From Psilocybe azurescens (taxonomy: Eukaryota > Basidiomycota > Agaricomycetes > Agaricales > Agrocybaceae), in assembly GCA_023853785.1 (NCBI GenBank), contig JAJIRX010000510.1:496001-560000 (forward strand): 64,000 nt of DNA. The letters are read 5' to 3'. Every line of letters begins with the position of its first letter. The stretch's first letter is position 1. Of this stretch, positions 47,983-58,559 are shown piece after piece. The translations under genes were made by a program, and so were the position numbers. The notes under the pieces are model-generated. The model worked only from the letters and a program-made list of their open reading frames with translations, was not told where the DNA came from and searched no databases.

Positions 47983-50900
47983 ATGGAGATTGCTGAAGAA
48001 AACGGAAAATCTGAACCTATCAACGACGCCGATTTGGTTTTAATCGAGGACTTGCGACGGCCGTTCGATGTGATTAGTGATGATCTTTCGGCCCTGGGAG
48101 CACTTTCTGTTGAAGATTTCCTGAACAGCGCGACTTCTGCTGTTTTTGATGTCAATTTTCATCTTCAGCTCCCTGACCTACCATCTCCGGAAAAGGACAA
48201 GGAGAGACCAGCGAAGACTGATGATCCAGAGGAATCGAAACCGGCTACAGCAGCGAACGGGAGGCCCAACAGAAATGTTGTTACCCTGCTACGCCATGCG
48301 TGTGAAAATGCGCTTGGATCTTCGGAGGCACTGAAATACGAGTATCTAGAAACAGACCCTCAGAGTGCGTACTTTCGTCTTTTTGTTTTCCTGATTGTTT
48401 GAAAACTGACAAACGGAATGGTCAGGCCGACAGTGTATTCTCACCATCACTCGTCCCAACGGTGCCACGCGAGCCTATAAATCGGAAATTGGAGCAATGC
48501 GCAGGGCAGACGCGAAAATGCAAGCTGCTCAGATTGCGGTCGATATGGGCGCGATCGACTTCATCACCTCAGGGGATGCGGATGCGTTGAAGGCCAAGAA
48601 AGGTCTTCTACTCAATCCTCTCGATGCAATCGACGATATGGAACTCGATTTTTCCGTGATCGTCCCACCGTCTGCAGTCTTAGCGGAGAAGGGCCCTGTT
48701 GAAGAGATCGAAGACTGTTGCGTCGAATGGAGGGCAGGCAAAGTCAAACCGCATTGGGTATATTACAACGAGCCAAAGAACAAGAGAAGTAAGTCCTTGC
48801 CTACTCATGGTCAATATGCAAGACACTCATCCGTTTTTAGAGCACGGGGCGGCCTTGCGAATTGCGTTAAATGCTCATTTATTCCGTTCATATTCCGTAG
48901 ATCCAGTGCACTCCAATGCGAAAACAGCCAAAATTGCTTGTGCCAAATCTGCCCTTGACCAAGGTGTCCTGGAATTTATACAGTATGGGAATGGACAGAC
49001 CGAACCCAAGAAGGTCATCGACGAGGGCGAAGAGGAAATCATCCCTATATCCAGAGGTTCTCCAGGCCCTGCAAAGGGTTACACTCTACAGGAATATTAC
49101 GAAACTCTTCCTCAGCCGTTCCCTGAAGATGTTGGAAATATGCCTGCCATTGAGATCAACGGGCCAGCCTGGTTAAACACGGCACTTCAGTCCGCGAGAG
49201 GGGGTCGGCTAGTCGCGACCTTCGTACCGGTTGTCGATAGCGAACGCCACCGTGAGTACTTTTCGAATTCTGGAACAGGAGGATCATTCTTGCTGACAAC
49301 TTTTCCGTTATTCAGTACATGGTTGTGTGCTTCGAATAGAAAGGCCCGGGGAAATGCGGACATATTTTGTCGACCCCCAATTTCCCAAACGTTCGGATGC
49401 CAGGTCGGCGGTGTGCCTGTTGGCCATGTCTCAAGGAGTTGGCGATTACATTCGCGGGCTCAAGGAAGAAGCTGAGAACAAACTTCCGGCTGATAAACGG
49501 AAGCTGGCAGTCGAGAAACTACTGCCGCTGCTGGCCTCTGAGTCTGGTAAAGTTCGATATGGCAATCGCCTGAATTTTAGCTTTTCTCAAGAGAGAGATG
49601 GTACGTAAAATTTTACTGTCTGACCGCATTCTCTGTTCTCATATGTCATTCTCTAGCTTTCGGGTGCATTTTGAAGGTCGATATATCTCCCAACGCGGAT
49701 GCACCGGATGTGCGAGAATATATTGCGAAAACAGAATATCGCACGAAGGCCGATGCTAAAGCTGCAGTGACTTGCCTGGCAGCTGAGGAAGGGCTGGTTG
49801 ATCTTCTTCGATTCAAGGGCGCTGCTTTGCCCTCCGATTATGTGCCATTCTGGGAAGCTCAGATGAACGGGGATGGTGACAATTATGTACCCAAACGCAA
49901 AGAACCGGAAAGAGAGGATACTGAAGGTCGCATTGGGAAAAAACGTAAGAGACCTACCAGAGATAACAATTCTGACGCTAGTGAGGTGTCGGCTCCTCGA
50001 ACGACATCGAAGGTTAAGCTGGGACCGGAAGACCATCCTTTACCGGCAAAGCCGGTCAGCCTGCCTCCAGCTTCGGATAGTTTTTCTAGGAATGCTCGTT
50101 GGAACATGCCTCATGCGACTGGATCCAGAGGTCTTGGCCCAACCAACGCTTATGCATCTGCGCCGCGTTCGGTGGGTCAAGACCGATCTGAAAACAGAAG
50201 CGGAGGTCCTCCTAATCATCATCGTGGTTATCGTGATATGAGTCCGTCACATACAAAACCTGCTCCTCGTGCATACACCTCGTATGATGACCGCGCACCT
50301 TATGATGAACGGATCCCGTATGAGGAACGGGCACCCTATGATGAACGGACGGACTACCGACGTGACCCTTCGTATCGTCAATCCACCCCTGCTTACTCTC
50401 GTCCTGAACCATATGGGAATGCATATCTTCCCTATCATCCACCTCTTGTTCAAGGTCACTATCCAAATGGCTACCCTCCGTCTCCTCCGCCACCACCTCA
50501 TCACTATGCTGCTTATTATGCGCCTCCACTACCTCCGCCTACTCCTCCGCATGATCCTTATGGGCATCATTATCCATACCCGCCTGGCCAATATCCTCCA
50601 CAGCCTCCACATTATGCTCATGCGCCTTATCCTGTTAGCTACCCTCCGCACCAGGCTGTAGTTTATTCTCCTCCTCCGCCTATACCTATGATGCCCCCAT
50701 CGCCGCCTGCGATGCCTCCACATAATCTGTATCCTCCAAGATATCGATCACCTTATCCTCCCCGATCTCCGCCTCAGGCAGTTCCCTTCCTTTCTCATCC
50801 TTATCCTTCTGCTTCTCCTGCGTCTCCCCCTCGTCACTCCCATCATGATCATCACGCATCTGAGTATAATTCTTCTGACTTGAATCGGTATCCGAGAAAT

Positions 50901-51618
50901 TATCGCCGGCATAGCACAGTTGGAGATACCTCTCGACCTCGCGTTAACGGCTACTATTCTAAGCCACTTCCAGAAAGTGATAACGGCTGGGGTGGTAGCA
51001 GGCATTCACACTCTTCAGCCTCAGCTCCTGTAAAATCCTTGTCTGTCGATATCGATTCGCGGGGATATGGACGCGAGCGCACCTCTTCAAGTATGTGTTT
51101 CTTTTCCTAACCTATTTATTGCCTATTAATCTTTTTTTCTAGCTCCTCCAAGAGAATTTTCACATCATCGCGAACATCGCGAATCTGAACAATCGAGCTC
51201 TGATGATACAATAAAGGCAGTAACAACAGTACCGGCAGAACCAGTTCGAAAAGAAGTGCCTCCAGAAGCCGCGGCACGACCCACACTTGAAGCGTCATTA
51301 TCGCAATCATCCGTACAATCATCCACGAAGTCTAACCTCGACGCACTTAGCGGTTTGTCTCTTCGGTCATGTTATGGATTAAATGGAACTCATATCCGTT
51401 CTTTCCCAGAGTTTTGTGAGCAAAAGAATATTCAGAAACCTTTATTCTACCACCAGGTCATCCATGAGAAGGACGGCTCCAAGACATATATTGTGTGGGC
51501 GGAAAAAGATGCGCAGCGTATGGAGCTGCAGAACCACTTCCCCACTATTGAAGAGGGTCACGAAAAGCTGTCGAAGCGCATCCTTGCGTATGAGCGTTCG
51601 AAAATGGCTCAGAAATGA
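47983..51618 (+). CDS. Protein with five dsRBD-like modules and a Pro/Tyr-rich linker
   Basis: No named family recognised. Starts MEIAEENGKSEPINDADLVL. Module 1 (about 48280-48550): LLRHACENALG..YEYL..CILTITRPNGATRAYKS..RRADAKMQAAQIAVDMG. Module 2 (about 48705-48990): ALRIALNAHLFRSYSVDPV..SNAKTAKIACAKSALDQG. Module 3 (about 49155-49460): WLNTALQSA..CVLRIERPGEMRTYFVDP..KRSDARSAVCLLAMSQG. Module 4 (about 49520-49805): CILKVDISPNA..EYRTKADAKAAVTCLAAEEG. Each shows the beta-strands and final A-K-x-x-A-A helix of double-stranded-RNA-binding folds. Then come a K/R-rich NLS-like GKKRKRPTRD, degenerate YDERAPYDER repeats, and a region of about 250 residues rich in Pro, Tyr and His. A weak fifth module lies at about 51395-51610 (FPEFCEQKNIQKPLFYHQVI..). 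About five introns, frame intact. RNA binding is inference. Confidence 0.72.
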
Positions 51619-51888
51619 GAGGAGAGACGCTCTGTTTTCATCTAAATCTGGATTAGTTAGTTGTCTTCTTGCATTTCTTGTACTGTATACCTTTGTATCT
51701 CCACTCTCAGGCCTCAAGAGGGGTTCCCGTATGCTCCATGTAACACTAGAAGTTCTGTAATTGAATGCAGATCACGCGAGGGGGTGCCATGTGCACCGAG
51801 CAGCGATTCTTGGAACATATTTATAGAGTGAGCGGGGACTATCTGCTTTGCTCCTTTGTCAATTCGGTATATTCCTTCAAGCTTCACT

Positions 51889-52918
51889 ATGGCCAATGAC
51901 TTGAAGAAACGCTATGAACAAGATGGATATGTTATAATCCCTGGTCTTATCGAAGGCGAAGACCGGTTAAAGTTGGAATTGGCCTGCGAAAGGGCCATTT
52001 CAAAGACCCGCGAAGGATCGTGGCCACATCGACGCACAGTGGGGAAACAGTTCCCCCTTACGGCCACGACAACCCTGATTCATGGGGCATACAACATCTT
52101 ATGCACCCTGGGTTGAAGGAGCCTGCTTTTATGGAGTGGTATACCTCGCCAAAGCTTTTGAAGGTTGCGACAGAGTTATTGGGATGCACCGAGTCAGATT
52201 TGCAGATGGGTTAGTATGCGTCTGAGGTCTTGCGATCTTGATGATTGGCTCAGAGACTTTATTGCTAGAATTATTCAACCTTCTTATAAACCCGGAATCG
52301 CATGATTTTGCCCTGCGATGGCACCGTGACGACATTCGCGAGGATGCCACTCCAGAAGAGGAGTTGAAGGCGCTCGATATCTGGTATTATGGTGTAGGTT
52401 GCATATTTTTATGGTCACAATCGATTTCTAAGCTGCAATTTGCGGCAAATTTACAGGTGCAATGGAACACGTAGGTCAAGACCCATATCAAAAAATCCGC
52501 TTCAGCCAACGAGATAATATCTTCCAGAGCATTGTACCTGGATTCGTGCCTCTATATTGTCCCTGGGTCTCAGAAAGTACCGAGGACGGAAGCTCAGCGC
52601 AAGCTTTCCTCAGGTCAGACACCGGAGAATCCATTGGACATGCCAGGCTCTATACAAGTCACTCTACAGCGTAAGCGAGAATTTGAAGTTAAATGTCTAA
52701 TTGAACTGATGTTGGACTTAATATGCCTACCAGCCGGAGATACTGTCTTCTATAATTCCAATATTCTCCACTGTGCCACATACAGCTCCCAATCTCGAAG
52801 AGCTACTCTTCATGGGTGTATGGGCAATTCAAAAGGAGGGGCATCGCGTGCTCGGAATATTTTACAGCATGAGTTGGGTTGGATGAAAGATGAAGATTTC
52901 TTTCAAACTCTTCCCTAA
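51889..52918 (+). CDS. Phytanoyl-CoA dioxygenase-like Fe(II)/2-oxoglutarate oxygenase
   Basis: PhyH-family oxygenase; substrate unknown. Starts MANDLKKRYEQDGYVIIPGL. Then ACERAISKTREGSWPHRRTV, GKQFPPYGHDNPDSWGIQHL then MHP, FMEWYTSPKLLKVATELLGC, ELFNLLINPESHDFALRWHR then DDI, where H-x-D supplies two iron ligands, YLDSCLYIVPGSQKVPRTEA, and PGDTVFYNSNILHCATYSSQ with the distal His, followed by RATLHGCMG whose Arg would bind 2-oxoglutarate. Ends DEDFFQTLP. About four introns. One frame break: the C run 52053-52057 in KQFPPY is one base short. The order and spacing of ligands fit an active enzyme. Confidence 0.88.
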
Positions 52919-53547
52919 CTCGACTGCGAGGAGGATGTTGGAGAAACTTATTGCAATGTCAGATGGATCCTTGCGGAAAGGAGTGGTAGGATATTCACTC
53001 CAGAACTGAGAACCAGAATACACATGTTGAAAGAGTTATTTCAGAAAGAAATCCTGAGAAACGATGATTAGATGAATATTAAATGGCAAGCAATTTAGCC
53101 TGGTTGTTGCCGCGTTCGAGCTATGTTCGAGTTCCATAGGAAACTGTGGCTATAGTAAAAACAGTGCGAAAAATCAAAGAAAAACAGTGGATACTTGATA
53201 TGGCTAACTTGACATTGTATATGATGATCGAAGGTCCACGCGTTCGAGCTCATATATTATGCATTATGGCTTAATTTCTGTGAGGCTTGTCCAAAAAAGC
53301 TTGTATATGGCGGTTACTAACTTAAAACTTACTTTTAGTTGGTGGTCAGAAGGTTGAACGCCAAGCGCTGACAGTTCGACTCTTCAGTCAACGAGTACAG
53401 TCACGTGATTGACGTTAATTGACGGAGGGTTCCTGGTTTATGCGAGGCCCAGAGATGTACAAGGATTACAAGTGAGATGTAGTGGAAGGATATAGCAGCG
53501 AATTGAAAGAGCGAAGAAAGGTTGGATGACATAGGGATAAGTTGGTA
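52919..53547. other. Intergenic, convergent 3' ends of PhyH-like and SUMO genes
   Basis: About 630 bp, AT-rich. Contains TCACGTGA at 53401-53408. A pol III B-box-like word GTTCGACTC at about 53370 has no matching tRNA fold. No gene. Confidence 0.45.
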
Positions 53548-54125
53548 CTATGTTCTTGAAGAAGCGCCGCCCAACTTAAGAGACCGCGGTTAGCTTGAAC
53601 GTGTAATGGGCCATCTAGAGTGCAGCGGTGCTCACCTGTTCCAAGAATGCATCAATCTGGTCTCCATCTTCCATTTCCAGCTTCATTGGCGCCGTTAGAA
53701 GAAGATTGTATTGTATATCGTAGTCGGAGAACTCACCTCTGCAGGTGTTTGCTCCGGTTTGACTCTTGACCGTCGTATGTGAATTTAAAAGTTCCTGTGA
53801 CAATGATCAAGTCAAAGCTTAATTCCAAAACGTTGGATTCACATACCTTTGTCCTTTCCGAAACGTTTCTGTTCGGGCACTATGAGATCCCTGTACAAGA
53901 TCTCTAAAGTGGATGACATACCTCTGCTGCTTCGAAGATCTTTGAAAATTTCATGTTAGTCTTCACTTTTACGGTGATCTCTGGATTTAGGTGGGACATC
54001 GATTAGCCTTCCAAGTGTGCGCCGTGTCGCGCTGGACGATGCAGAGGGATAATGGACTCACGGGTACCATCATAAGAAATGTTTAGATTAAGTTTGGGCT
54101 TGACATCCTCAGGTTCTTGAGACAT
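53548..54125 (-). CDS. SMT3: SUMO (Smt3-type ubiquitin-like modifier)
   Basis: Small modifier attached to lysines of target proteins. Minus strand, six small exons: MSQEPEDVKPKLNLNISYDG then T; QITVKVKTNMKFSKIFEAAE; KRFGKDKG; GTFKFTYDGQ then RVKPEQTPAE; LEMEDGDQIDAFLEQ; LGGASSRT. The order matches SUMO: I-x-V-K-V-K strand, K-R-x-G-K helix end, F-x-Y-D-G-Q-R-V, Q-T-P-A-E-L-x-M-E-D-G-D-x-I-D and the final Q-x-G-G. The diglycine is followed by ASSRT, which a Ulp-type protease would remove. Introns carry CTAAC-type branch sites just before AG. One frame break lies within GGTCAAGAGTC (near 53766), one base short between Q and RVKPEQ. It is the only break and is probably an error, since SUMO is normally essential. 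Head to head with 54363-54910. Confidence 0.88.
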
Positions 54126-54362
54126 TGTCAAGGGTGATCAGTTCTAAACAAGCTACGAAGCTTCGTGGTAAGGAAGTCTTTGGAGTCCGGGGGTAGTTGT
54201 GGGAAATAAGCAAGCAGTGTAAGGTCGCAAATTAGAGAAAGAGACGTGACATGTTCTGACGCGACTCACACGTGGTATGTGATACGCCTGCCAGGCAAGT
54301 CACAGATTTTACCTTTCGCTGTGGACTTGTGAAATTGTTCCTCTTCTCCTACATTGCCGAAC
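54126..54362. promoter_or_regulatory. Bidirectional promoter between SUMO and SUMO-like genes
   Basis: Only 237 bp separate the two start codons, which point away from each other, so both promoters share this space. It contains CACGTGG near 54270. No clear TATA box. Confidence 0.55.
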
Positions 54363-54910
54363 ATGGCCGACGAGACCAATCCGAAGATTCAGCTGAAGAT
54401 TACATGCAATCAGCAAAGTATGATTGCCCACTATGAGACGCCGAATGATGAATTCGATCCGCAACTTAGGTATCACTTTTAGCACAAGGCGCGAAAAGCC
54501 TCTGGTGAAGGTCTTCAACGCCTTTTCGGTGAGCCTCTTGTGGTTATGATGAATTTAAACCTCTCTAAATTTCTCTAGAAACGACTTGGGCTGGACGAAA
54601 GTCAGTAAATTCCCGTTGTGGACAGGAGTAGCTTCGCCTGATCTCAATCTCTTACCATTGTCGAAGATTCGCTACGATTTTACTTTGACGAGCAAAGGGT
54701 TCGTCCAGAACAAACTCCTGCCGAAGTACGTAAGTTATAATTGCATTTGAATGTATGCTCAAATCCAGGCAGTTGAATATGGAAGACGGCGAGGAGCTTG
54801 ATGCAACAGTGGAACAGGTGAGTCTATTTACCGTATTCCCTGACCAACGACTCTTATAAGGAATCTAGGAAGGTGGAAAGTGTCCTGACATTTTGGCCAT
54901 TGGCTGTTAG
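54363..54910 (+). CDS. Divergent SUMO-like protein with retained diglycine
   Basis: Starts MADETNPKIQLKITCNQQ (exon 54363-54417), then exon 54470-54528 SITFSTRREKPLVKVFNAFS, then KRLGLDE from 54579, then NSLRFYFDEQRVRPEQTPAE, then LNMEDGEELDATVEQ, then EGGKCPDILAIGC ending at 54910. The full ubiquitin-like fold order of SUMO is kept (K-P-L-x-K-V helix, K-R-L-G, L-R-F-x-F-D-x-Q-R-V, Q-T-P-A-E-L-x-M-E-D-G-x-x-L-D). Many positions differ from the SUMO gene beside it, for example DATVEQ in place of DAFLEQ. The diglycine EGG remains, and the tail after it is a long KCPDILAIGC instead of a short polar one. Six exons at positions equivalent to the SUMO gene and no frame break, so it looks functional. 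It could be an ancient duplicate specialised away from canonical SUMO. Confidence 0.78.
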
Positions 54911-55369
54911 ATGACCGGTTCTATTCTGGTCTTATCACTACACTTACACACGCATCTACACACGCATCTATATACACATTACTGTGAGCTTCAAATTATC
55001 TAGTGGTTACAAAGCATCTAACTTGAAAAGATCTCGTTTGTCTCTTACTCGTAACCCAATTCAACCCTCGAAATTCTATAGGATTAGTAGCTCACGGAAG
55101 AACGGAAGGGACGAATATTCAAGGCGACTGCGAAGGTACTTTCAACCATCACAAACTCTCAGGACCGGGCTGAAAATGAAGGCATGCGCTCCGATATTCC
55201 GATAAGAATTACCGATGGGAGTCGAATCATTTTGAAATTAATCACCGTGCACTGTGATTACATATTTCTGCCGCAAATCTCCACAGAAAATGATACATAA
55301 AGCAGATCTTGTCCTTCCAAGGCAGGTTTTTCACGCCTCTTGACGATAGTTCGCACAACCAGGATCTTG
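54911..55369. other. Intergenic between SUMO-like gene and DMT transporter 2
   Basis: About 460 bp. The open frame 54984-55205 has no motif. A repeated ACACACGCATCTA-type word near 54950-54975 is the only structure noticed. Confidence 0.4.
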
Positions 55370-57141
55370 ATGTCAATCATTTTTCCGAAGCCAATTTTAC
55401 CAGAACATCAAGAGGACGAAAACGTCTGGGAAGACGATGAAATACAACGACAGTCAAGACTTCGCCAGCGCATTGCTCAAGGTCACGATGTTATCAATCA
55501 GAATACAGGACTATTACTTGTAGTGGCCGCTATGGCGTTCTTCTCGATGATGGATGTTGCCGTGATAAAGCTGCATAAGACAGACCCTCCAGTTACCACT
55601 CTCCAGGTGCGGCTATCAAGCTTCGTTGTGCATAAGTTGGTTGCTGAGTTGACCGACTTTGTGCGCTGTATCAACCACATATAGCTTATAGTCGTTCGCA
55701 TGGTATGTTCTCTGATATATTTCTTCTTTGATCTTTAACGGGCATCTGAGCAGGCAATCACCTTCATATGTTGCATGATATATATGTCGGTAAATCTGCC
55801 TACAGTTCTTTACGTTCGTTAATTACATCCCTTCGAAATATTTAGGTACATAGCAAAAATCCCGGATCCAGTCTTGGGTCCCAAAGGAGTTCGATTATGG
55901 CTCTTATCCCGTGGGGTTGGAGGGTGCGAGCTTGAAATCTGCGTTCAGTTACTAGTCATTTACTTTTCATGGCCAGGTTCTTTGGACTCTTTGGGATTTA
56001 TTTCGCCCTTCAATATTTGTCCCTGTCAGACGCCACAGTCCTGACGTTTCTTTCTCCTACCTGCACAGCAATCGCGGGTTCCATTTTCCTGGGAGAAGTC
56101 TTCGTCGTTCGACAGGCAGTGGCTGGTTGTAAGTGCCCTTCAAATACAATCAATCAGGCACTGTCACTTACTTTTGTCAAAGCGATCAGCCTCGTTGGAG
56201 TGGTGCTAATTGCTCGACCTACTGCTATCTTTGGGGATTCAGCGCATTCTCATGACCCTAATGGAGCGACCGCTGCTGAAAGGTTGTTAGCGGTCGGGTG
56301 AGCTATTTACACGTTGATACTCAGGGCTTCTATCGGCTGACCTCATGAAATTTAAGTGCATCTCTCATTGGCGTGTTAGGAGCAACTCTTGCCTGTGAGT
56401 TTTCCATTGAATATGTAACGCATATATGCCTGATCGATCTTTATTCAGACATTTCCATTCGTGCGATTGGAAATAGGGCACATGCTCTGCACATAATGGT
56501 ATACTTCTCGATACAATGCGTAGTCGTTTCGACTATTGGGTATGTCTTCATCGGTGTGCGCATTCAGATATTGATCGCGTACTTGAAGGATGATTGTCAC
56601 TAAGACGGAACTAGTTATTCCTACTCGAATAGACTGGCTTGCACTTTTACTCATGATCGGCACGTTTGGCTTTACCGCACAGGTGCTTGTTTTCTTACCG
56701 CTTGAGTGTAACAGCACGCTCATATTTTCTCTAGATGTTCTTGACAATGGGACTTCAACGGGAGACCGCAGGCCGTGGAACACTTGCATTGTATACACAG
56801 GTATGTTTGCTGCCCCAAGTTTCGATTACTACAGCCAACAGACCTCGTATAAAACAGATCATTTTTGCGTCTTTCCTCGAATTTCTATTTTTCCATACTA
56901 CTCCTTCGCGTCTTTCCATCGTTGGGATTTTTATGATCGTGGGGTCTGCCATATATATTGCGGTATGTGTCCTATATTCATTGCTTAAAATTATTCTGAA
57001 AACTTATTTTATGTGCCATAGCTCACAAAAAGGAAAGAACTTCTAGAAGAGCAGTCAAGTCCTCGCCTACAAGAGACTCACAGATCGGAAGACGAAGAAT
57101 TGGAAAGAGGGCTGCTTTCGCCGACATCTGACTCTTCTTAG
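55370..57141 (+). CDS. EamA/DMT-family membrane transporter (SLC35G-like), paralogue 2
   Basis: Same family as 11134-13584; substrate unknown. Starts MSIIFPKPILPEHQEDENVW with an acidic N-terminus, then GLLLVVAAMAFFSMMDVAVI, TDPPVTTLQ, ARFFGLFGIYFALQYLSLSD, TVLTFLSPTCTAIAGSIFLG, ISLVGVVLIARPTAIFGDSA, LIGVLGATLAC, DISIRAIGNRAHALHIMVYF, RIDWLALLLMIGTFGFTAQ, MGLQRETAGRGTLALYTQ, SIVGIFMIVGSAIYIA and a charged tail LTKRKELLEEQ..SPTSDSS. Two EamA repeats and about ten helices. Introns are numerous and match the paralogue in several places. The Ser-rich N-terminal extension of paralogue 1 is absent. Likely Golgi or plasma membrane; not determinable from sequence. Confidence 0.82.
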
Positions 57142-57894
57142 GTTGTTTACTCGTAAAAAGATCGCGGGGATGGAACTTTCATCTCGTTATGGACACGACA
57201 GCTGTGTAGTTTGGAAGAAGGATGAGTGCCCTAGGAACACCTTAACGTTATTGAGATGCACAGGACCAACGAACGTCATCACGTACCTGCGAGCCTTGCG
57301 AGACTGAAGCTGAAAGAACGACATACGAACGCTCGCTGCCTATATGAATTTTCCTTCACAGATACTTGAGAAGATGCAGGATTGAAAAAGTTGTCCGCAG
57401 CGTGCAGCGTGCAGCATCTCTTATCTTAGAGCACTAGAGAGGAAGGGTACTTGCCCAAGTGCACGTAAATCCTGGATATCCTCTGGTTGTTTAGATTGAT
57501 TTAGGTTTTTGGTGGGATCGTTCGAGGCCCTCATGCGCACATAGTTCTTTATTCTTGAGTTCTGACAAGTTCATCTGCTTTTAATACTAATGCAAGCAGT
57601 GATGTATGCAACTCTGCTATAGTCTACGCACTCAAGCCATAATGCATAATGCTTCGACTCGAGTTAAAGGGAAGATCCAATGTTTTTCTTAGCCTTGAAC
57701 GTGACGAGTTCAGGCGCAGGAGGATGTAGCAATTATTGAAAGTCTCGCGTCGGTTAACCACCAGACACGAGACCCCAAATATGATTGATTTTTTGAGTTT
57801 TTTACACAAACTGAGGTAACGGCCAATGGCGTAAAAAACTACAACAGGGAGAGGAGGGTGGGTTTCGAAAGAAATACTGACAGCGCTCTAAGAT

Positions 57895-57979
57895 AGCGAC
57901 GAGGTAAGTAAGAGAGGGTCATCTAAAAGACCAGTAATAAAACATACCTAGGAGAGCGACGAGGTAAGTAAGGGAGGGT
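57895..57979. repeat. 60-bp spaced direct repeat
   Basis: 57895-57919 and 57955-57979 share AGCGACGAGGTAAGTAAG followed by (A/G)GAGGGT, 24 of 25 bases, exactly 60 bp apart. Confidence 0.75.
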
Positions 57980-58089
57980 ACAGACCACTCCAAAACTCGA
58001 AGCTCTCCTAAGTTGTCTATGTCTCAGGTAACAATGAGAAAGCCACTTGGCCGAAATTGACCCAAACCGTGATTAACAAGTTTGGAAGT

Positions 58090-58153
58090 AAAGGCCAGCA
58101 GGCCACAGTCAACAGTATATCACCAATTGACATAGAAAAGGCCAGCAGGCCAC
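58090..58153. repeat. 17-bp direct repeat, 47 bp apart
   Basis: AAAGGCCAGCAGGCCAC occurs at 58090-58106 and 58137-58153. Each copy has GGCC on both sides of AGCA, so it is also partly palindromic. Confidence 0.75.
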
Positions 58154-58559
58154 TACGAACGGTGATAACCAGTTCATAGAAAGTACGGATATGATTCCGG
58201 ATGTTTTTGACATTGAGCAAAGGTTTGAAGTCCGAGCGCTTTGTCAGAAATCGGGCGTCGAATCACATTGGACTGGCGTAATATACCATTAAACTCGATT
58301 AATGCAACCCACGCGACTCCACGCGACTTTTCACGATCTTGATCATCGGCCCGGAGGGCCCGATAATCGCTAAGGGCAATGTACTTCCCATCACTGTCAG
58401 CTTCTTCCGATAGTCTGGCAGAGGCAAAGCATAGACGCGCTTCTCTTTCACCAACCTTTCACAGCCCATCATCTTCATTCAAATACTTGTACTTCAAACT
58501 TGCGCACAGGTTTCAATTGCTAACTGCTGTCAGCATACTCTGCAATCACCACAAGTGAA

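Larger units (their letters stand above)
57142..58559. other. Intergenic with short direct repeats
   Basis: About 1.4 kb with no gene. Contains two pairs of short direct repeats (57895-57979 and 58090-58153). The last 100 bp should carry the promoter of the next gene. Confidence 0.5.

Noticed and set aside
53340..53400. Pol III B-box-like GTTCGACTC with an upstream TAGTTGGTGG word
   Set aside because: The T-stem does not pair and no cloverleaf can be drawn.
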